From Salinirubellus litoreus (GTDB lineage: Archaea > Halobacteriota > Halobacteria > Halobacteriales > Haloarculaceae): a stretch of DNA of 64,000 nt. The stretch's first letter is position 1. Every line of letters begins with the position of its first letter. The notes below the pieces were generated by a model that was given only the letters and a program-made list of their open reading frames with translations, was not told where the DNA came from and ran no database searches. Positions 58,483 through 64,000 of this stretch are shown here, one piece after another. The DNA lies in contig NZ_CP147841.1 in the NCBI RefSeq assembly GCF_037335815.1, positions 3,968,001-4,032,000 on the forward strand. Reading direction: 5' to 3'. The translations under genes and the position numbers were made by a program.

Positions 58483-60368
58483 GGGTGGATCGGGCTCCGA
58501 TGGCCGTCCGCAACGCGCTCGCGGTCGCCTCCCGGGTCCGGGCCACCTCCACCCGCGCCCTCGCGGCCGTCCGATCGGATCACACCGCGCTGGCGCTGTT
58601 CCTCGGATCGCTCGCGTTCTACGCCCTCTACTGGCGCGTCGACGTGTTCATCGTCGATACGTTCGCGATCGCGAACACGGTGACGGCGCTGGCCCGTGGG
58701 AGCTTCGCGGTCGACCCGCTCACGTACGGCCCGTCGGGGGCCGACCTCCCCGGGCTGTACGTCACCGAGGGGCGGCTCTACGGCCGGAACTACGGTCACG
58801 CCGCGGCGGCGGTCCCGCTCCTCTGGGCGCTCCGTGCGCTCTCGACCCTGGTCGACGTCCGGATCCTGCTGGCGGGGCTGTGGAGCCTCGTCGTGCTCGG
58901 CGCGTCGGTACAGGTCGGTCACGTTATCGGACGCGAGCGGCTCGCGACGCTCGCCGGGAGCGCCCTCGCGCTCGTCCTCCTGGGCGCGAACCTGGTCGGT
59001 GCGACCGGTCTTTCCCCCGAGTCGTTCCCGCTGGTCGCACTCGGGCTGACGACGATGCTGGCGGCGGCGCTGCTCGCGGTCGTCGGCTACCGGCTCCTCC
59101 GGGCGGTCCACGGCCCCCGTGTCGGGGTGCTCGCCGGCGTGACGACCGCGGTCGTCGGCCCCGTGGGGTTCTGGGCCCCGATCCCGAAGCGTCACGCCGT
59201 CACCGCCCTGCTCGCGCTGGTCGCCCTCTACGGGTTCTATCGGGCCCGGGCGGCGACGGATCCGGTCCGCGCGCGGCGTCTCCGGGCCGTCCCGTACGTC
59301 GCCGCGGCGCTCACGGCCTGGGTCAGCGCGCCGGAGGGACTGGCGCTGCTGGCCGCGGTCGTGCCCGCGGACCTCCTGACTGCCCGGGAGAACCGCCCGC
59401 GGACGCTCGCGATCCTCGCCGGCACGTTCTGCCTCGCGCTCGCCCCGTTCCTGCTGACGAACGCGGCCATCTCGGGGAACCCCCTCCTCCCCCCGCGGAT
59501 GCTGCCCGACTACACCCCGACTCCCGGGAGCGGGTCGATCACCGCGTCGGAATCCGTGGGAACCGCCGGCGGGTCGAGCCCTTCCGGGGGAGTCTCGGCC
59601 GTCGTCGGCGGGACGGGACTCGCACTCGACGTCTTCCTCGCCCAGCTCGACCGCGGCGTCCGTGCGCTCGAACCGCGGCGGCTGTTCCACGTCGTCGTCA
59701 GGAGCGGGCGCATACCCGGGGTCGACTACGCACAGACCGGGGGCTACACTCTCGAGCTCACGCTGCTCGAGTCGGCTCCGATCGTCGCCGGCCTGTTCGC
59801 CGCCCCGATCGCGATCCGGGCGCGTGCGGTCCCGACCCGTGCGACGCTGGGACTGCTACGCCGCGATCCGGTCCGGGCGACCGACCTGTTCGCGGCCACG
59901 TACGTCGCGGTGTTCGGTCTGCTCTACCTCCCGCAGCTCCCGCTCCACTCGACCATCACGGTCCGCTACCTGATCCCCACCGTCCCGTTCCTGATCTACG
60001 GGGTCTGCCGGCTGGAGCCCGTCCACCGGGTCGCAGAGCACGAGGGCGGCAGGCTGGCGGCGCTCGCGATCGGACTGACCGTCGCCGCCGTCGCCTTCGC
60101 CGCCCTCGCGCTGGCCGGTGTCGGTCCCGGGACCGCGATGCAGGCACACGGCGTGGCGCACCTCGCGGTGGCGGGACTGTTCCTCGCGTGGCTCGTGGCC
60201 GCCCTCCGGACCGATCTCGATCCCCGGGTCGGTGCCGCGGTGCTCGCACTCGTCCTCGCGGCATCCGTCGCCTTCCTGCTGCTGTCCGGAGTCGAGTACT
60301 TCGGCCACGACCGGCAGTTCGCCCTGCCCATCGCACGAACGCTCGAACGACTGATTCCGATACGATGA
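58479..60368 (+). CDS. polytopic membrane protein, GT-C glycosyltransferase-like
   Basis: 629 aa with about 12 membrane segments. The first loop reads FLGSLAFYALYWRVDVFIVD then TFAIANTVTALARGSFAVDP, and GLYVTEGRLYGRNYGHAAAA follows; this resembles the first outside loop (D-x-x-Y / E-G-R-x-Y) of GT-C mannosyltransferases. LLTNAAISGNPLLPPRMLPD is also reminiscent of that class. The C-terminal half adds further helices to LERLIPIR. It may glycosylate archaellins or the protein encoded before it; this is inference. ATGA overlaps with both neighbours. Confidence 0.65.
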   Translation: MRVDRAPMAVRNALAVASRVRATSTRALAAVRSDHTALALFLGSLAFYALYWRVDVFIVDTFAIANTVTALARGSFAVDPLTYGPSGADLPGLYVTEGRLYGRNYGHAAAAVPLLWALRALSTLVDVRILLAGLWSLVVLGASVQVGHVIGRERLATLAGSALALVLLGANLVGATGLSPESFPLVALGLTTMLAAALLAVVGYRLLRAVHGPRVGVLAGVTTAVVGPVGFWAPIPKRHAVTALLALVALYGFYRARAATDPVRARRLRAVPYVAAALTAWVSAPEGLALLAAVVPADLLTARENRPRTLAILAGTFCLALAPFLLTNAAISGNPLLPPRMLPDYTPTPGSGSITASESVGTAGGSSPSGGVSAVVGGTGLALDVFLAQLDRGVRALEPRRLFHVVVRSGRIPGVDYAQTGGYTLELTLLESAPIVAGLFAAPIAIRARAVPTRATLGLLRRDPVRATDLFAATYVAVFGLLYLPQLPLHSTITVRYLIPTVPFLIYGVCRLEPVHRVAEHEGGRLAALAIGLTVAAVAFAALALAGVGPGTAMQAHGVAHLAVAGLFLAWLVAALRTDLDPRVGAAVLALVLAASVAFLLLSGVEYFGHDRQFALPIARTLERLIPIR

Positions 60369-61078
60369 CCAGAGACGAAGACGCGGAGACGACCGACGAC
60401 CGTACCGACCGCGACGACCGGCGAGACGACCACGGGGAGACCGGCGGACCCCTCCCACCCGAGGCGGGGACGACGGACGAGGACGGGAGCGAGGTGCCGC
60501 CGGAGGCGGAGCCCGCTGCCGATCTCGATCCCGATCCCACCGTCGGGTCGGAGAACGGGTCCGCGTCGGGCCCGAGGACGCCCCCCGACCCCCCGATCCC
60601 GTCGGATCCGGCGGCGGACGCCGCCGACCCGGACGGGGTGCTGAGCCCGTCCGACCTGGAGCGCGTCGCCCGACAGCTCCGCAAGCTCGACGACGAACGG
60701 GTCGTCGTCCCGACCGACGGGAACGCCACGGGTACCGATGACGGGTCCGGCTCGACCGCAAATCCTCGAAGTGATCGCAGCTCCGAGCGGGCTCCCCGGT
60801 CACCGAATGATCGTGGCGAGGCCGGAGCGTCCCCCGACGGCCGCGGGGGGCAGGCGGTTCCGGGGACGGATCCCGATCCGGGGGCGGCCTACGCCGTCGA
60901 CGTCGCGGTCAGGACCGACCACGGCCGGGCGACCGAGTCGTTCCGCTCCAACGACGTCCGGGTGGTGTTCGAGGAGTTCCTGCGGTGGTACGCGGGCCGG
61001 GTCGACCCGGACCGGGATCCCGAGTCGGTGCTGGAGGTGCTGCTGGCCGCCTCGGACCTCGACGTGACCGGCCGCTGA
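60365..61078 (+). CDS. acidic low-complexity protein with small C-terminal domain
   Basis: 237 aa from the ATG at 60365. About residues 1-160 are low-complexity Asp/Glu/Pro/Gly with one conserved helix (LSPSDLERVARQLRKLDDER). The last 60 residues form a small domain: AYAVDVAVRTDHGRATESFR, SNDVRVVFEEFLRWYAGRVD and PESVLEVLLAASDLDV. The start overlaps the preceding gene by 4 nt. The longer frame in which it is embedded is shadow sequence. No family recognised; last gene of the archaellin-linked unit. Confidence 0.6.
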   Translation: MTRDEDAETTDDRTDRDDRRDDHGETGGPLPPEAGTTDEDGSEVPPEAEPAADLDPDPTVGSENGSASGPRTPPDPPIPSDPAADAADPDGVLSPSDLERVARQLRKLDDERVVVPTDGNATGTDDGSGSTANPRSDRSSERAPRSPNDRGEAGASPDGRGGQAVPGTDPDPGAAYAVDVAVRTDHGRATESFRSNDVRVVFEEFLRWYAGRVDPDRDPESVLEVLLAASDLDVTGR

Positions 61079-61205
61079 ACCGTCCCGCTCCCCCGCCCGG
61101 GGCGGGGATCATCGGGAGTCGAAACGGCGAGAAGTGAGCGTGCGGCTTCGGTACGGAGTCGGAACGACGATCACTGCGGGCCAGCGGGCGTCGACCGGAG
61201 ACGGA

Positions 61206-61733
61206 TCAGGCGTCCTCGAGCGCGAGATAGATCGCGTAGCCGAGCGCGAGGTGCTGGTGCATGCTCCGTTCGAGGCGGGCGCGAACGCCCTCGTCGTCGC
61301 CGACGTGGTACTCCTTCGTGCGGACCTTCTCGTGCATCTGGAGGAGCCCCTCGTCCTCGAGCTGGTGGAGCTGCGGGTAGACCGTCCCGGGGCTGAGGTG
61401 GGCGTCGAACAGGCAGGCGAGGTCGTCCATCAGCCCCTTGCCGTGCGTGCCGCTCCGGCGGAGCGTGATGAGCATCAGGAGCGTCTCGTCGAGGTTCTGC
61501 TTGACCACGTCCTCGTCGAACCGGAAGTCCGTATCGGGGAACAGCGTGTTCATCACCACCGCAAGGACCTCCTGCGGCCCGTCCTCGTCCTCACCCCACC
61601 GCCCCGCGTCGTCCGGATCCGAGCCCGCGTCGACCTGCTCGAAGTCCCGAAGCTCCTGCAGGAGCGACTCGACCGGGATCCCGCCGCGTTCCGACTGGTC
61701 CGTCTTCACTGACGTCGTTCGTCGCATCTTCAC
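61206..61733 (-). CDS. PadR-family transcription regulator
   Basis: 175 aa from a GTG at 61733 (ATG two codons later is an alternative). The C-terminal half is a PadR winged helix: DETLLMLITLRRSGTHGKGL, MDDLACLFDAHLSPGTVYPQ, LHQLEDEGLLQMHEKVRTKE and YHV. The N-terminal 90 residues are specific (VESLLQELRDFEQVD, VVMNTLFPDTDF). It converges on the archaellin-linked operon and is a plausible regulator of motility genes. Its promoter region holds an inverted repeat at 61761-61789. Confidence 0.85.
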   Translation of the reverse strand: MKMRRTTSVKTDQSERGGIPVESLLQELRDFEQVDAGSDPDDAGRWGEDEDGPQEVLAVVMNTLFPDTDFRFDEDVVKQNLDETLLMLITLRRSGTHGKGLMDDLACLFDAHLSPGTVYPQLHQLEDEGLLQMHEKVRTKEYHVGDDEGVRARLERSMHQHLALGYAIYLALEDA

Positions 61734-61756
61734 TCTATCTCGACCCCGGGCACCCC

Positions 61757-61789
61757 TAAATAATCAGTAGCGTTTTCTGTAACTGATAA
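61757..61789 (-). promoter_or_regulatory. padR promoter and operator-like inverted repeat
   Basis: On the gene strand ATTATTTAGG (centre about 61762) is 26-29 nt before the GTG at 61733. Directly overlapping and upstream is an inverted repeat on the plus strand, TAATCAGT (61761-61768) and ACTGATAA (61782-61789), 7 of 8 bases matching, spaced by 13 bp. PadR proteins commonly repress themselves through such dyads. Confidence 0.45.
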
Positions 61790-62030
61790 CGCGTGCGTAT
61801 ATTGCCGGTATCTTTCGGGAACGGCCCGCCGACGTCCTGCGATACGGACCCTCCACGTCCCCTCGTCCGTCCCCGGGATACCACGCGACTCCCGGTGTCC
61901 TCGCCGGAGCCGGTCCGCCGGGACGGGAGCCGTCCGTACGAGCCGTCACGTGCGATCGACGTACTCGTCGTGGAGCCGATCCCGTCGGTCGACGGCGGAG
62001 CGAGGCGACACGTGACGACACCGGCGGCGT
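61790..62030. other. intergenic region, nothing recognised
   Basis: About 240 bp between the padR promoter and the 3' end of the membrane protein gene. High GC, no convincing ORF, RNA or repeat seen. Confidence 0.4.
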
Positions 62031-62693
62031 TCACCGGGTGAGGAGGAGGGCCAGACCGAGTACGGAGCAGAACAGGAGCCCGGAGCCGAGGACGAACGCC
62101 CGGGCGAGCGGCGGGAACCCTCCGATGGCGTCGAGGCCACGGACGACGCCGTCCGCCGAGAGGAACAGGCCGAAGCCGACGGCGGCCCCGACCGCGACGG
62201 CCCCCGTCGTGAGCCCGGGGAGCGAGAACGGCCCGTCGGAGGGATCGGCGTCCCCGGGTACCTCCTCGCCGACGAACACGATCCCCTCGACGCCGATCGA
62301 GCGGGCGGTCGTGCGCCGCTCGATGAGCCGGCGCGCGTCCCCGTCGTCGTCGACGGCGTCCCGCCAGTAGACGACGAGGTAGTTGTACCGCCCGCCGAGG
62401 AGGGAGAGACGCGATCGGATGGAGGAGACGGCGGCGGTTCTGGCGGAGCCGAGGACGGCGACCGCGATCTCGCCGTTGATCGTGACGTCCGCGGCGAGGG
62501 TGCCGCGCTGGCGCTCGACGATGTCGCGGTCCCACCTGGAGGATTCCTCGGCGTTCAGTCGGGCGTCGAGCATCCGCCGCAGCCCCCGGCTCACCTCGAC
62601 GCCCCGGTCCTCCGGATCCGGCGACCAGTCCTCGAGGAGTCCCACGACCTCGTGGAACTTCGCCTCGGGATCCCCCTCCCCCGGGTCGGTCAT
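62031..62693 (-). CDS. membrane protein of HalX operon, unknown function
   Basis: 220 aa from the ATG at 62693. The N-terminal 150 residues are soluble (FHEVVGLLEDWSPDPEDRGV, LDARLNAEESSRWDRDIVER, LLGGRYNYLVVYWRDAVDDD); two C-terminal membrane segments follow (TGAVAVGAAVGFGLFLSADG and ARAFVLGSGLLFCSVLGLAL). The start overlaps the preceding gene by 4 nt, so it is made together with the RecA-like and HalX proteins. No family recognised. Confidence 0.6.
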   Translation of the reverse strand: MTDPGEGDPEAKFHEVVGLLEDWSPDPEDRGVEVSRGLRRMLDARLNAEESSRWDRDIVERQRGTLAADVTINGEIAVAVLGSARTAAVSSIRSRLSLLGGRYNYLVVYWRDAVDDDGDARRLIERRTTARSIGVEGIVFVGEEVPGDADPSDGPFSLPGLTTGAVAVGAAVGFGLFLSADGVVRGLDAIGGFPPLARAFVLGSGLLFCSVLGLALLLTR

Positions 62694-63262
62694 GCCCCGG
62701 TAGAAGGTTCGGCGAGCGTCCGGGTCTCGGGGTCGGATCCGGGTTCCAGGGTGATCTCGTAGTCGAGGGCCTGTCGGAGGATCCGTACGGTCTTCTGCTC
62801 GGTCGACGCCGAGAGCCCGTACAGGCCGAGGCCGTCGACCCGCCGGACGTGTTCGGAGAGGATGTAGAGCAGCCGGTACACCTGCTGGACCGACGCCCGT
62901 TCGAGCAGGTCGGGGAGCCCCGCGATCCACAGCCGATCGGCCGGCGGGCCGGTCCCGTCGGTCTCGATCGTCCCGAGGGCCGCCTCGCCGACCGACGGGA
63001 GCGATCCCGCGTCGACCGTCGTGGTGTGGACGCCGGGGCCGTCGGTCGGGGGCGTGCCCGTCGACTCGTCGAGGACGACGGTCAGCGGTGCCTCCCCGCC
63101 CAGCCGCTCGTACTCCTCGATCACCGCCCCGGGGTCCGGCGGGAGGACGACCGCGGCGGTCCGCTCGGCCGTCGCGAGGTGGTCCAGACAGAACGTCCGG
63201 CGGTCGTGCCGCGATCCGATGACGAGGGCGGTCGACCCCGCCTCGAGCTCCCCGGGTGCCAT
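62690..63262 (-). CDS. degenerate RecA/KaiC-like protein (DUF7504/HTR-like)
   Basis: 190 aa from the ATG at 63262. The fold order resembles haloarchaeal HTR-like proteins: STALVIGSRHDRRTFCLDHL in place of a P-loop, AAVVLPPDPGAVIEEYERLG, DRLWIAGLPDLLERASVQQV and YRLLYILSEHVRRVDGLGLY. The Walker lysine and most catalytic residues are missing, so it probably does not hydrolyse ATP. Such proteins are usual partners of HalX response regulators. Coupled by ATGA overlaps on both sides. Confidence 0.7.
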   Translation of the reverse strand: MAPGELEAGSTALVIGSRHDRRTFCLDHLATAERTAAVVLPPDPGAVIEEYERLGGEAPLTVVLDESTGTPPTDGPGVHTTTVDAGSLPSVGEAALGTIETDGTGPPADRLWIAGLPDLLERASVQQVYRLLYILSEHVRRVDGLGLYGLSASTEQKTVRILRQALDYEITLEPGSDPETRTLAEPSTGA

Positions 63263-63834
63263 CACGCGTCCCGCAGGACGGCCCCGATGTCGGAGACCGA
63301 CATCTCGCCGACCGCCTCGGTCAGTTCCCGATCGAGTTCGTCCATCTCCGCCCGGAGCGCCGCGTACTCCTCGCTTGCCGCGAGCTCGGCCTCGGTCTTG
63401 TGGGTCTGCAGGAGCGCGAGCTTCGAGGAGAGCGCGAAGTGGCGGCGGAGCCCCTCGTCGTAGTCGCTCACGCGGACGAGCTGCTCGACCAGGCCGAGCA
63501 GGTCGTCCTTCGAGACCGGCTTGACCAGGTAGTCGTCGAAGCCCATCCCGTAGATGTCGAAGTCCGGGGTCACCGCGGACACCATCGCCACCCGGCACGG
63601 GTTGCCGGACTCGCGTATGTGTTCGAGTACGCGGTCGCCGCTGGTCTCCGGCAGCCGCCGGTCGAGGAGCGCCACGTCCACCCGCTCGTCGTAGGCGTCG
63701 ATCGCCGCCTCGCCGTCGTGGACCGTCTCCACCTCGTACGCCTCCGTGAGCCACGACGTGTAGAGTTCGGCCAGCGGACGCTCGTCCTCGACGAGCAGCA
63801 CCCGAACCCGGCTCCGGTCTGCTTCGTCGGTCAC
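63262..63834 (-). CDS. HalX-domain response regulator
   Basis: 190 aa from a GTG at 63834. The receiver domain (residues about 9-125) has the acidic pair VLLVEDERPLAELYTSWL, the phosphoacceptor Asp in DVALLDRRLPETSGDRVL, the Ser/Thr in MVSAVTPDFDIYGM and Lys in YLVKPVSKDDL. The C-terminal HalX domain is KLALLQTHKTEAELAASEEY then AALRAEMDELDRELTEAVGE. There is no DNA-binding domain, so it acts by protein contact. No histidine kinase is in the window. Confidence 0.92.
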   Translation of the reverse strand: MTDEADRSRVRVLLVEDERPLAELYTSWLTEAYEVETVHDGEAAIDAYDERVDVALLDRRLPETSGDRVLEHIRESGNPCRVAMVSAVTPDFDIYGMGFDDYLVKPVSKDDLLGLVEQLVRVSDYDEGLRRHFALSSKLALLQTHKTEAELAASEEYAALRAEMDELDRELTEAVGEMSVSDIGAVLRDA

Positions 63835-64000
63835 GGAATCACCATAGGAGGAACACGTCCCGAGACACCTAAACGGCGAGGGGTGTTCTCACGGGTGAGT
63901 CCACCCCGTCACCGATCGGAGCCCCGCTCGGTCCGCTCTCGGCGGTGTCGGTACGTCGGTCCGTTCGGCGTGGCTCCAGGTCCGTTCCCGGGCGAACACA
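63835..64000. other. intergenic region up to the window edge
   Basis: No gene seen. On the minus strand CCGTTTAGGTGTC near 63866 is a weak TATA-like element about 30 nt before the HalX gene start at 63834. Confidence 0.35.

Noticed and set aside
61763..61775. Third copy of the MITE-like end (CAGTAGCGTTT)
   Set aside because: Only 11 bases match the element end and there is no second inverted end or inner stem.

Overview
This window is a high-GC chromosomal segment of a haloarchaeon (class Halobacteria). The proteins are strongly acidic and several belong to families known only from haloarchaea (DUF5806, DUF5807, DUF7112, HVO_0416-type zinc finger, HalX response regulator). There is an archaeal RNase P RNA, archaeal ribosomal protein eS6, an Orc1/Cdc6 protein and a complete archaellum cluster. 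I see no basis for naming the genus. Genes are tightly packed, with many 1-8 nt stop/start overlaps. Several promoters place a TATA box about 26 nt before the start codon, implying leaderless transcripts.

Layout. 1-9231: housekeeping and stress genes: a Tat lipoprotein, HtpX-like protease, eS6, an atypical SDR, a DHH phosphoesterase, three UspA-type proteins, a GNAT acetyltransferase and small haloarchaeal conserved proteins. 9232-9992: a noncoding stretch packed with short palindromes, then rnpB on the minus strand with its own promoter and T-tract. 10013-22717: metabolism and proteolysis: BASS transporter, nicotinate phosphoribosyltransferase, PrsW, riboflavin synthase, UvrD-like helicase, M32 and M20 peptidases, and a PIN-ATPase-KH fusion.

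22904-about 30,930: tRNA-Phe(GAA) followed directly by an accessory island of lower GC and different codon use. It holds a DUF234-type ATPase, a coupled ADP-ribosylglycohydrolase/HAD-HEAT pair, an AbiEi/AbiEii toxin-antitoxin pair with repeated operator-like sequences, and a PIN-like nuclease gene at the right edge. An 86-87 bp inverted-repeat element (MITE-like) occurs twice in the window, at 14634-14720 and 29751-29836. Each copy sits exactly at the 3' end of a gene between convergent genes.

30973-39848: core metabolism (thioesterase, HAD phosphatase, CoA transferase, a lone E1-alpha dehydrogenase subunit, inositol monophosphatase, Usp, S9 peptidase). 39849-41460: a second AT-rich accessory patch with a Tat-exported protein. 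41463-49596: ilvD, an Azf-like sugar dehydrogenase, an F420-type LLM oxidoreductase, a cupin, an Orc1/Cdc6 and a DHFR-like protein. 49691-61733: the motility region. arlCE-F-G-H-I-J and a separate FlaD/E-domain protein lie on the minus strand, and two tandem archaellins lie divergently on the plus strand. The archaellins are followed by a translationally coupled three-gene unit of unknown function and a convergent PadR-type regulator. 62031-63834: a coupled operon of a HalX response regulator, a degenerate RecA-like protein and a membrane protein.

The best candidates for something new are the island's ADP-ribosylglycohydrolase/HAD-HEAT pair, the two-copy hairpin element that supplies a stop codon to the AbiEii toxin gene, and the coupled three-gene unit behind the archaellins.
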